From Pseudomonadota bacterium (GTDB lineage: Bacteria > Pseudomonadota > Gammaproteobacteria > Burkholderiales > Burkholderiaceae_C), in the NCBI GenBank assembly GCA_021798395.1, contig JAJZHS010000176.1:1-5807 (forward strand): a DNA stretch of 5,807 bases, written 5' to 3'. The notes under the pieces were generated by a model. That model had not been told where the DNA came from, did no database searches, and saw only the letters and a list, made by a program, of their open reading frames with translations. The position numbers and the translations under genes are program-made. This document shows positions 1-5,807 of this stretch, piece by piece (within the stretch, counting starts at the first letter, position 1; every line of letters begins with the position of its first letter).

Positions 1-1157
1 TCATCCTGGTGATCGGTTCGATCACGGCATTGTTCATGGGCTTCCTTGGTGTCGTGCAGAACGACATCAAGCGCGTGATCGCGTATTCGACGCTGTCGCA
101 GCTCGGCTACATGACCGCCGCGCTCGGCGCCTCGGCGTACCCGGTGGCGATGTTCCACCTGATGACCCATGCGTTCTTCAAGGCGCTGCTGTTCCTCGCC
201 GCCGGCTCGGTGATCATCGGCATGCACCATGACCAGGACATCCGGCACATGGGTGGGCTGCGCAAGTACATGCCGATCACTTGGATCACCTTCCTCATCG
301 GCACCCTGGCGCTTTGCGGCACTCCGTTCTTCGCCGGCTTCTACTCGAAGGACAGCATCATCGACGCGGTCGCCGCCAGCCACCTGGCCGGCTCGGGCTT
401 CGCCAGCTTTGCGGTCACCGCCAGCGTGTTCGTCACTGCGCTGTACTCGTTCCGCGTGTATTTCCTGGTGTTCCACGGCGAGGAGCGTTTCCGCAAGCTC
501 AAGCACGATCATCACCACGGACACCACGACGATCACGGCCACCACGCCCCGCTGGAGCCGCACGAGTCGCCGTGGGTCGTCACCCTGCCGCTGGTGCTGC
601 TGGCGATTCCCTCCGCGGTGATCGGCTACGTGGCGATCAAGCCGCTGCTGTTCGGTGGTTTCTTCAACGGCGCGATCACGGTGAACACCGCCGCGCATCC
701 GGCGATGTCGCACCTGGCCGAGGAGTTCCACGGCCCGCTGGCGATGGCGCTGGGATCGTTCACCGCGCTGCCGCTGTGGCTGGCGATCGCCGGTTTCGTC
801 GTGGCCTGGTACTGCTACCTGATCAATCCGGCGGTCCCGGCTGCGATCAAGCGCACCTTCGGCTTCATCGACGACATCCTCGAACACAAGTACTACATGG
901 ACTGGATCAACGAGCACATCATCGCCGCCGGCGCGCGGCTGCTCGGCCAGGGCCTGTGGAAAGGCGCCGACGCCGGCCTGATCGACGGCCTGATGGTCAA
1001 CGGCAGCGCGCGCCTGGTCGGTTTCGCCGCGACGCTGGTGCGCCAGCTGCAAACCGGCTTCATCTACTACTACGCGCTGGCGATGATCGGAGGCGTGGTG
1101 GTTTTCATGTGGCTGTACGTCCCGGGCAAGCTGCTGTCCGGCTGGTTCATCCGATAA
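1..1157 (+). CDS. nuoL: NADH-quinone oxidoreductase subunit L, 3' part (5' end outside window)
   Basis: This is the C-terminal 384 or so residues of NuoL, the distal antiporter-like proton-pumping subunit of respiratory complex I in the inner membrane. The frame is open from base 3 to the TAA at 1155-1157. The family is usually 610-700 residues, so the N-terminal third or more lies to the left; the GTG at position 9 is an internal valine, not a start. Visible family marks, numbered from that valine, are NDIKRVIAYST (18-28), FHLMTHAFFKALLFL (49-63) with the proton-channel residues H50, H54 and K58, and GFYSKD (110-115), whose Lys-Asp pair matches K399/D400 of E. coli NuoL from memory. A histidine-rich hydrophilic loop (about 166-185) follows. 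DILEHKYYMDW near 288-298 begins the C-terminal part, which should hold the long lateral helix, and a final membrane helix ends the protein. It is followed 34 bases later by nuoM. Confidence 0.97.
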   Translation, partial: ILVIGSITALFMGFLGVVQNDIKRVIAYSTLSQLGYMTAALGASAYPVAMFHLMTHAFFKALLFLAAGSVIIGMHHDQDIRHMGGLRKYMPITWITFLIGTLALCGTPFFAGFYSKDSIIDAVAASHLAGSGFASFAVTASVFVTALYSFRVYFLVFHGEERFRKLKHDHHHGHHDDHGHHAPLEPHESPWVVTLPLVLLAIPSAVIGYVAIKPLLFGGFFNGAITVNTAAHPAMSHLAEEFHGPLAMALGSFTALPLWLAIAGFVVAWYCYLINPAVPAAIKRTFGFIDDILEHKYYMDWINEHIIAAGARLLGQGLWKGADAGLIDGLMVNGSARLVGFAATLVRQLQTGFIYYYALAMIGGVVVFMWLYVPGKLLSGWFIR

Positions 1158-1191
1158 ATCCGACACGGCCCGCGGCTTCTCGTTCACCCCT

Positions 1192-2676
1192 ATGCAATCG
1201 CTACCCTTGCTGAGTCTGTCCGTCTGGACGCCCATTGCGTTTGGCATCCTGATCCTGCTGCTCGGGCGTGAGTCCAACGCCGGCGCGATGCGTTGGCTGG
1301 CGCTGGTCGGCGCAGTCGCCGGCCTGCTCGTCACGCTGCCGCTGGTGAGCGGCTTCCACGCGGGCGACGCCGGCATGCAGTTCGTCGAGAACGGTCCCTG
1401 GATCCAGCCGTTCAACATCCGCTACGCGCTCGGCATTGACGGCATTTCGCTGTGGTTCCTGCCGCTGACCGCTTTCATCACCCTGATCACGGTGATCGCC
1501 GGCTGGGAAGTGATCCAGCAGCGCGTTCCGCTGTACATGGCGTCGTTCCTGATCCTTTCGGGTCTGATGAATGGCGTGTTCTGCGCCACCGACGCGATCC
1601 TGTTCTACGTCTTCTTCGAGGCCACGCTGATTCCGATGTACCTGATCATCGGCATCTGGGGCGGTCCGCGGCGGGTCTACGCGGCGTTCAAGTTCTTCCT
1701 CTACACGCTGCTGGGTTCATTGTTGATGCTGGTCGCTTTGCTGTACCTGTACTTCCAGTCGGGCGGCAGCTTCAGCATCGTCGACTGGTACACGGTGCCG
1801 CTGAGCAGCGGGACGCAGATCCTGCTCTTCGTCGCGTTCTTCTTCGCCTTCGCCGTGAAGATTCCGATGTGGCCGGTGCACACCTGGCTTCCGGACGCGC
1901 ACGTCGAGGCGCCCACCGGCGGATCGATCGTGCTGGCGGCGATCATGCTGAAGCTCGGCGCTTACGGTTTCGTGCGTTTCGTGCTGCCGATCGTCCCCGA
2001 CGCCAGCCATGAACTGGCGCCGCTGATCATCGCCCTGTCGGTGATCGCGGTGATCTACATCGGCCTGGTGGCGATGGTCCAGACCGACATGAAGAAACTG
2101 GTGGCCTATTCGTCGATCGCCCACATGGGCTTCGTCACGCTGGGCTTCTTTCTGTTCTCCGACATCGGCGTGCAAGGCGGCATCGTGCAGATGATCTCGC
2201 ACGGATTCGTCTCGGGCGCGATGTTCCTGAGCATCGGCGTCCTGTACGACCGCATGCACACCCGCACCATCGCCGACTACGGCGGCGTGACCAAGGTGAT
2301 GCCCAAGTTCGCGACCTTCGCCGTGCTGTTCGCGATGGCCAACGCCGGTCTTCCCGGGACCAGCGGATTCGTCGGCGAGTGGATGGTCATCCTCGGCGCG
2401 GTGCACCAGAACTTCTGGCTCGGCATGGCCGCCGCCACCACCCTGGTGCTGGCCGCCGGCTACACGCTGTGGATGGTCAAGCGCGTGTTCTTCGGCCCGG
2501 TGCGCAACGACCACGTCGCGGCGCTGACCGACATCGGCGCGCGCGAATTCCTGGTCCTGGCGCTGCTCGCCGCCGGCGTGCTGTGGTTCGGTCTGTATCC
2601 GCGGTTCTTCACGAACCCGATGCAGGCCAGCGTCGCCCACCTCCTGCAGCATGTCGCTGCGTCGAAACTGCAGTAA
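1192..2676 (+). CDS. nuoM: NADH-quinone oxidoreductase subunit M
   Basis: This is a complete 494-residue NuoM, the middle antiporter-like subunit of complex I (E. coli about 509 residues). It is hydrophobic throughout, with about 14 membrane helices expected, and moves protons across the inner membrane. Charged residues known to matter in the family are present: E143 in FYVFFEATLIPMY, K223 in FAVKIPMWPVHTWLPDAH, the K301-K302 pair in TDMKKLVAYSSIAHMGF, and E396 in GTSGFVGEW. They fill the roles of E144, K234 and E407 in the E. coli protein (numbers from memory). The start at 1192 is the first ATG after nuoL and gives a normal N-terminus (MQSLPLLSLSVWTPI). No convincing Shine-Dalgarno is seen in the 34-base gap, so translation may depend on coupling to nuoL or on a weak site. 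It ends 12 bases before nuoN. No damage is seen. Confidence 0.98.
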   Translation: MQSLPLLSLSVWTPIAFGILILLLGRESNAGAMRWLALVGAVAGLLVTLPLVSGFHAGDAGMQFVENGPWIQPFNIRYALGIDGISLWFLPLTAFITLITVIAGWEVIQQRVPLYMASFLILSGLMNGVFCATDAILFYVFFEATLIPMYLIIGIWGGPRRVYAAFKFFLYTLLGSLLMLVALLYLYFQSGGSFSIVDWYTVPLSSGTQILLFVAFFFAFAVKIPMWPVHTWLPDAHVEAPTGGSIVLAAIMLKLGAYGFVRFVLPIVPDASHELAPLIIALSVIAVIYIGLVAMVQTDMKKLVAYSSIAHMGFVTLGFFLFSDIGVQGGIVQMISHGFVSGAMFLSIGVLYDRMHTRTIADYGGVTKVMPKFATFAVLFAMANAGLPGTSGFVGEWMVILGAVHQNFWLGMAAATTLVLAAGYTLWMVKRVFFGPVRNDHVAALTDIGAREFLVLALLAAGVLWFGLYPRFFTNPMQASVAHLLQHVAASKLQ

Positions 2677-2688
2677 CGCGCGAGAGCG

Positions 2689-4152
2689 ATGATGAACTGG
2701 ATTGCGATCTACCCCGAGATCTTCCTGCTGGTCATGGCCTGCGCGGTCATGCTTGTCGATCTCGTCTGCAAGGACTCCGAACACCGCATCGCGTACGGCC
2801 TGACCGTCGTCACCCTGCTGGGACTGATGGTGCTTGACGGCGCGTACTACGCGTCGGGCATGTCGGGCTTCGCGATGCAGCGCATGGTCGTCATCGACCC
2901 GCTGGCCATGCTGCTCAAGCTGTTCACCGCGGGCGCCACCCTGATCAGCCTGGTCTATGCCCGGCGCTACGCCGGCGAGCGCGGACTGTGGGGCGGCGAA
3001 CTGTTCAGCCTGTCGCTGCTGGCTCTGCTCGGCCAGTACGTGATGATCTCGGGCAGCAACCTGCTGATGCTGTACCTGGGGTTGGAACTGCTGTCGCTGG
3101 CTTTGTATGCGCTCGTGGCGTTGCGGCGCGATTCCGCGCTGGCGACCGAAGCGGCGATGAAGTATTTCGTGCTGGGCGCGCTCGCCTCCGGCTTCCTGCT
3201 TTACGGCATGAGCATGATCTACGGCGCCACCGGGTCGCTCGATCTGGCGGTGGCGTTCAAGATGGTCGCCAGCGAGCCGTTGAACCGCGCCGCGCTGGTG
3301 CTCGGCGTCGTGTTCCTGGTCGCCGGGGTGGCGTTCAAGTTCGGCGCCGCGCCGTTCCACATGTGGATCCCGGACGTCTACCAGGGCGCGCCGACCGCGG
3401 TCGTGCTGCTGGTCGGCGGCGCGCCCAAGCTCGCCGCATTCGCCATGGCGATCCGGCTGCTGGTGCAGGGCCTGTTCCCGCTGGCTCCCGACTGGCAGCA
3501 GATGATCATGCTGGTGGCTTTGCTTTCCCTGATCATCGGCAATTTCGCCGCCATTGCGCAGACCAATCTCAAGCGCATGCTCGCGTACTCGACCATCGCG
3601 CAGATCGGCTTCATGCTGCTGGGGCTGATGTCCGGAATGATCAACGGCAACGGCATGACCGCTTCGGTGGCCTACGGCGCCGCGGCGTTCTACCTGGTGA
3701 TCTACGTGCTGACCACGCTGGGCACGTTCGGCGTGATCATGTTCATGGCGCACCAGGGTTTCGAGGCCGAGGAACTGCGCGACTTCGCCGGACTGGGCAA
3801 GAGCCACCCGTGGCTGGCCGGGATCATGGCGTTCCTCATGTTCTCGCTCGCCGGGCTGCCGCCGTTCGCCGGCTTCTACGCCAAGTTCGAAGTGCTCGCC
3901 GTGCTGCTGGCGACCGGGCGCGTGTGGCTGGTGGTGACCGCGGTGATCCTGTCGGTGATCGGCGCCTTCTACTACCTGCGCGTGGTCAAGGTGATGTATT
4001 TCGACGAGGCCACGCGCGCGCACCGCGTGCAGGCGTCGCCGCTGGCCTGGGCGGTGATGAGCCTGAACGGAGTGGCGGTTCTTCTGCTCGGGCTGCTTCC
4101 GGGTGGCCTGATGACGCTGTGCTACGAAGCACTGGCGAAGTCGCTGCATTGA
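2689..4152 (+). CDS. nuoN: NADH-quinone oxidoreductase subunit N
   Basis: This is a complete 487-residue NuoN, the antiporter-like subunit of complex I nearest the quinone-binding arm (E. coli 485 residues). Key residues line up closely with E. coli numbering as I remember it: E133 in LGLELLSLALYALVAL, K217 in VAFKFGAAPFHMWIPD, K247 in GGAPKLAAFAM, and K399 in PPFAGFYAKFEVL (E. coli K395). NLKRMLAYSTIAQIGFML is the conserved discontinuous-helix region. Two ATG codons stand side by side at 2689 and 2692. A weak GAGAG at 2682-2686 is better spaced (5 bases) for the second, so the mature start may be one residue shorter. The gene lies 12 bases after nuoM and 13 before the DUF2818 gene, as expected at the end of a nuo operon. 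Confidence 0.98.
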   Translation: MMNWIAIYPEIFLLVMACAVMLVDLVCKDSEHRIAYGLTVVTLLGLMVLDGAYYASGMSGFAMQRMVVIDPLAMLLKLFTAGATLISLVYARRYAGERGLWGGELFSLSLLALLGQYVMISGSNLLMLYLGLELLSLALYALVALRRDSALATEAAMKYFVLGALASGFLLYGMSMIYGATGSLDLAVAFKMVASEPLNRAALVLGVVFLVAGVAFKFGAAPFHMWIPDVYQGAPTAVVLLVGGAPKLAAFAMAIRLLVQGLFPLAPDWQQMIMLVALLSLIIGNFAAIAQTNLKRMLAYSTIAQIGFMLLGLMSGMINGNGMTASVAYGAAAFYLVIYVLTTLGTFGVIMFMAHQGFEAEELRDFAGLGKSHPWLAGIMAFLMFSLAGLPPFAGFYAKFEVLAVLLATGRVWLVVTAVILSVIGAFYYLRVVKVMYFDEATRAHRVQASPLAWAVMSLNGVAVLLLGLLPGGLMTLCYEALAKSLH

Positions 4153-4165
4153 GTTCGGAGTCGCG

Positions 4166-4459
4166 ATGCAATCGTCCGCCGTCTGGCTGGTCCTGGTGCT
4201 GAGCCTGATCGGCGCCAACCTTCCGTTCGCCACCGAGCGGCTGTTCGGGGTGCTGCCGCTGCGCGGCGGCAAGACCTGGTACCTGCGCCTGGGCGAACTC
4301 AGCGTGCTGTATTTCGTGGTCGGTTTCGCGTCGCTGGCGATGGAGGCGAGGCTGGGTCAGATCTACCCGCAGCACTGGGAGTTCTACGCCGTTTCGGCGT
4401 CGATGTTCCTGGTGCTGGCATTCCCCGGATTCGTCGGCCGCTACCTGGCGCGGCGCTGA
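4166..4459 (+). CDS. DUF2818 family small membrane protein
   Basis: This 97-residue protein is recognised as the DUF2818 family from its overall pattern: ANLPFATERLFG near the N-terminus, RLGELSVLYFVVG in the middle, and QIYPQHWEFYAVSASMF then AFPGFVGRYL at the end. Three membrane helices are visible, at about residues 5-22, 43-59 and 73-91, with short loops and a basic C-terminus (RYLARR). Its biochemical function is not known to me. The family typically sits directly behind nuoN in beta- and some gammaproteobacteria, which suggests, without proving, a role in complex I assembly or stability. The start is well supported: GGAG at 4157-4160 lies 5 bases before the ATG. Its TGA shares a base with the ATG of the Nudix gene, so the two are probably translationally coupled. 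Conserved-looking polar residues include E24, R25, E44, E60 and the W71-E72 pair. Confidence 0.88.
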   Translation: MQSSAVWLVLVLSLIGANLPFATERLFGVLPLRGGKTWYLRLGELSVLYFVVGFASLAMEARLGQIYPQHWEFYAVSASMFLVLAFPGFVGRYLARR

Positions 4460-5040
4460 TGGACGACGCGCGCGCGCGTCTGGAGGAAGTCGCGCTGCAC
4501 AGCGAACAGGTGTTCGACGGGCATTTCCTGCGCGTCTGGCGCGACACGGTGCGCCTGCCCGACGGCGCCCAGGCGCAGCGGGAATACATCCGCCACTCGG
4601 GCGCGGTGATGGTCGTTCCGCTGCTGGCAGAAGGCCGGGTGCTGATGGAGCGTCAGTGGCGCACCCCGATGCGTCGCGTGATGCTCGAGTTTCCGGCCGG
4701 CAAGCTCGACCCCGGAGAAGGCTGGCAGCGCTGCGCGCAGCGCGAACTGCGCGAAGAGACCGGCTACAGCGCGCGCGAGTGGGCCTACATCGGCACCATC
4801 AACAACGCGATTTCGTATTCGGACGAGATCATCCATCTGGTGCTGGCGCGTGATCTGGTCGCCGGCGCGCAGCAGCTCGACCGCCACGAGTTTCTCGAAG
4901 TGTTCGCGGCCGACTGCGACGAACTCATGGCCTGGGTTCGCGACGGCAGGGTGACCGACGTGAAGACCGTCATCGGCGCGTTCTGGCTCGATCAGATCCG
5001 GCGCGGCGCCTGGGCCGTCGACTGGCAGGCGCTGGACTGA
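4459..5040 (+). CDS. Nudix hydrolase, ADP-ribose pyrophosphatase type
   Basis: This 193-residue cytoplasmic hydrolase has a complete Nudix box at residues 81-103: G81, E87, then REL at 95-97, E99-E100, T101 and G102, matching GX5EX7REUXEEXGU. The glutamates bind the catalytic magnesium ions. The layout around it (VFDGHFLRVWRDTVRLPDG at 18-36, SGAVMVVPLL at 47-56, QWRTPMRRVMLEFPAGKLD before the box) is that of the ADP-ribose/NudF-like branch, which splits ADP-ribose into AMP and ribose 5-phosphate; other nucleoside diphosphate sugars are possible. The start ATG overlaps the DUF2818 stop by one base (TGATG) and has no strong ribosome site of its own, so translation by re-initiation is likely. 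Its TGA directly abuts the stop of a minus-strand gene remnant. The gene is intact. The exact substrate cannot be read from the sequence. Confidence 0.93.
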   Translation: MDDARARLEEVALHSEQVFDGHFLRVWRDTVRLPDGAQAQREYIRHSGAVMVVPLLAEGRVLMERQWRTPMRRVMLEFPAGKLDPGEGWQRCAQRELREETGYSAREWAYIGTINNAISYSDEIIHLVLARDLVAGAQQLDRHEFLEVFAADCDELMAWVRDGRVTDVKTVIGAFWLDQIRRGAWAVDWQALD

Positions 5041-5164
5041 TCAGGCGCGGCCGCTGCGCAGCCAGCGGGCCCGATCGTCGAAGCCGGCCCGCTGCACGCA
5101 GCGCCGGCAGGTTGCCGTGGATGTCCGACAGCACGGCGAAGCGCACCACCCGATCACGCTGCAT
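5041..5164 (-). pseudogene. Metallophosphoesterase remnant with internal deletion and frameshift
   Basis: Only the two ends of a calcineurin-like phosphoesterase gene remain. Reading leftward from the ATG at 5164-5162, about 24 codons encode MQRDRVVRFAVLSDIHGNLP and a following ALRA. D14 and H16 are the first metal-binding motif (D-x-H) of the family. Past about 5093 this frame loses all resemblance and runs antisense into the Nudix gene. In the neighbouring frame, codons from 5094 to 5044 read QRAGFDDRARWLRSGRA and end in TGA at 5043-5041, a typical tail for this family in Xanthomonadales-like genomes (from memory). The span is 124 bases, not a multiple of three, against about 240-250 codons usual for the family. 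The GD, GNH and GHTH metal motifs are missing, so it cannot be active. GGGGGA at 5171-5176 sits 6 bases before the ATG. An assembly error is an alternative to a true deletion. Confidence 0.75.
5083..5108. repeat. Imperfect inverted repeat at the deletion junction
   Basis: GCCGG (5083-5087) and CGCTGC (5090-5095) can pair with GCAGCG (5098-5103) and CCGGC (5104-5108), leaving a two-base bulge (5088-5089) and a two-base centre, AC. The centre falls at the point where the two ends of the phosphoesterase remnant are joined. No T-run follows on either strand, so it is not a standard rho-independent terminator. It may be chance in such GC-rich DNA or may relate to how the deletion formed. Confidence 0.4.
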
Positions 5165-5259
5165 CACGCATCCCCCAAGGCCGTTGCCGAATTGGCGCCG
5201 CAAGGTCTTCGCGCGGCGCGCTGCCGGCTCAAAATCGCGGCTCGATGGAGGGTCGCGCG
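5165..5259. other. Short divergent intergenic region
   Basis: These 95 bases separate the start of the minus-strand phosphoesterase remnant from the start of comEC. They hold a ribosome-site-like GGGGGA for the remnant (5171-5176, minus strand) and GGAGGG for comEC (5247-5252, plus strand). I see no convincing -10/-35 pair, operator or terminator. The comEC promoter, if it has its own, should lie here or within the remnant. Confidence 0.5.
5247..5252 (+). promoter_or_regulatory. Ribosome binding site deciding the comEC start
   Basis: GGAGGG lies 7 bases before a GTG at 5260-5262, a near-ideal distance. It lies 13 bases before the ATG at 5266, which is too far, and it overlaps the other in-frame ATG at 5245. 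The GTG is therefore the preferred start. Confidence 0.6.
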
Positions 5260-5807
5260 GTGACCATGGTGCGGTTCGCGCTCGGCGTGCTGCTCGGCTG
5301 CGCCGTGCAGATGCAACAGGCGGAGCTGTGGCGCGTCGGCGGCTACCTGCTGGTGCTGGCGCTGGGTTGCGGAATGCTGCTCGCGGCACGCCGCAGGCCC
5401 TGGCTGGTGCTGCTCGGCGCCGCGCTGGCCGCGTACGGCAGCACCGGCTGGCGCGCACACGCGCGTCTGGCCGACCGGCTGGCGCCGGGGCTGTGGGGCG
5501 ACATGCTGACCCTGCGCGGCAGCGTGGCCACGCTGCCGCAATGGGCGCCGCACGCGTGTCGCTTCGTGTTCGCGCCGCGGTCGCCGCCGCCCGGGGTGCC
5601 TGGGCGCATGCTGGCGAGCTGGGCGCACGCCGACGGCGCGCCGTGCGCGGTGCGCGGCGGCGAGCGGTGGACCCTGCGCGTGCGGGTGACGCCGGTGCAC
5701 GGGCTGGCCAACCCGGGCGGTTTCGACGCCGAACTGTGGGCTTTCGCGCAGCGCCTGGGCGCGCGCGCCACGGTGCGCGACGGCGCGCGTGAGGCGGCCG
5801 GGACCGG
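5260..5807 (+). CDS. comEC: ComEC/Rec2 DNA internalisation protein, 5' part (runs off right edge)
   Basis: About 182 N-terminal residues of ComEC, the inner-membrane channel that takes single-stranded DNA into the cell during natural transformation; the family is usually about 750-850 residues, so most of the protein lies beyond the window. Visible are hydrophobic N-terminal helices at about residues 6-18, 26-43 and 48-63, then a DUF4131-type domain with an OB-like fold. The domain includes LTLRGSVATLP, GERWTLRVRV and the family signature NPGGFD at 151-156, followed by AELWAFAQRLGARATVRDG. The GTG start is chosen from its ribosome site; ATG codons at 5245 and 5266 are alternatives. The competence domain with its later helices and the C-terminal metallo-beta-lactamase-like domain are not in view. 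Identification rests on the NPGGFD signature and the helix pattern. The visible part has no stop or frameshift. Confidence 0.88.
   Translation, partial: MTMVRFALGVLLGCAVQMQQAELWRVGGYLLVLALGCGMLLAARRRPWLVLLGAALAAYGSTGWRAHARLADRLAPGLWGDMLTLRGSVATLPQWAPHACRFVFAPRSPPPGVPGRMLASWAHADGAPCAVRGGERWTLRVRVTPVHGLANPGGFDAELWAFAQRLGARATVRDGAREAAGT

Noticed and set aside
281..1213. A 310-codon plus-strand frame inside nuoL running into nuoM
   Set aside because: It is Arg/Ala/Pro-rich and out of frame with clearly conserved NuoL sequence, so it is a high-GC shadow.
1717..4272. An 851-codon open frame on the minus strand opposite nuoM and nuoN
   Set aside because: Its product is low in complexity, rich in His, Gln, Arg and Asp, and matches no family I know. 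It lies in one fixed frame opposite two certain genes, which is the usual antisense shadow of GC-rich hydrophobic coding sequence.
5041..5259. A rho-independent terminator after the Nudix gene
   Set aside because: GC-rich inverted repeats occur, but no T-run follows any of them on the plus strand.
4970..5458. A 162-codon minus-strand frame that contains the phosphoesterase N-terminus
   Set aside because: Only the part from the ATG at 5164 to about 5093 looks like protein. The upstream part is an Arg/Ala/Pro-rich shadow of comEC and the downstream part is antisense to the Nudix gene.
5112..5792. A 226-codon plus-strand frame over the comEC start
   Set aside because: The product is an Arg/Ala/Gly-rich string, while the neighbouring frame gives membrane helices and the NPGGFD signature of ComEC.
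1..5807. A mobile element, CRISPR array, RNA gene or defence system
   Set aside because: I saw no transposase, integrase, array of direct repeats or tRNA/rRNA-like sequence. The window is accounted for by housekeeping genes, one gene remnant and comEC.

Overview
The window looks like a chromosomal segment of a high-GC proteobacterium. The NuoL wording (HHDQDIRHMGGLRKYMP, GTPFFAGFYSKDSI), the DUF2818 gene directly behind nuoN, and a Nudix gene and comEC close by fit Xanthomonadales (Lysobacterales) or a betaproteobacterial relative. That placement is made from memory of these families and is only moderately certain.

Layout. Positions 1-4152 are the 3' end of a respiratory complex I (NADH:quinone oxidoreductase) operon: nuoL, cut by the left edge, then complete nuoM and complete nuoN. 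These are the three antiporter-like, proton-pumping membrane subunits. Thirteen bases after nuoN comes a small three-helix membrane protein of the DUF2818 family (4166-4459). Its stop codon shares one base with the start of a Nudix hydrolase of the ADP-ribose pyrophosphatase type (4459-5040). All five genes are on the + strand with gaps of 34, 12, 13 and -1 bases, so they probably form one transcript.

The interval 5041-5164 holds the broken remains of a minus-strand metallophosphoesterase gene. About 24 N-terminal codons, with the VLSDIHGNLPAL motif, are joined out of frame to about 17 C-terminal codons and the stop, and the middle of the gene is missing. From 5260 to the right edge, on the + strand, lies the 5' part of comEC, the DNA-uptake channel of natural transformation.

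How it works together. NuoL, NuoM and NuoN carry protons across the inner membrane, driven by NADH oxidation in the peripheral arm encoded upstream. DUF2818 may be an accessory membrane protein, but this rests only on position. The Nudix enzyme would act on nucleotide diphosphate sugars such as ADP-ribose, a loose link to NAD turnover. ComEC is functionally unrelated. I found no mobile element, CRISPR array, RNA gene or clear new system. The most notable items are the internally deleted phosphoesterase gene and the DUF2818-Nudix pair coupled to the complex I operon.
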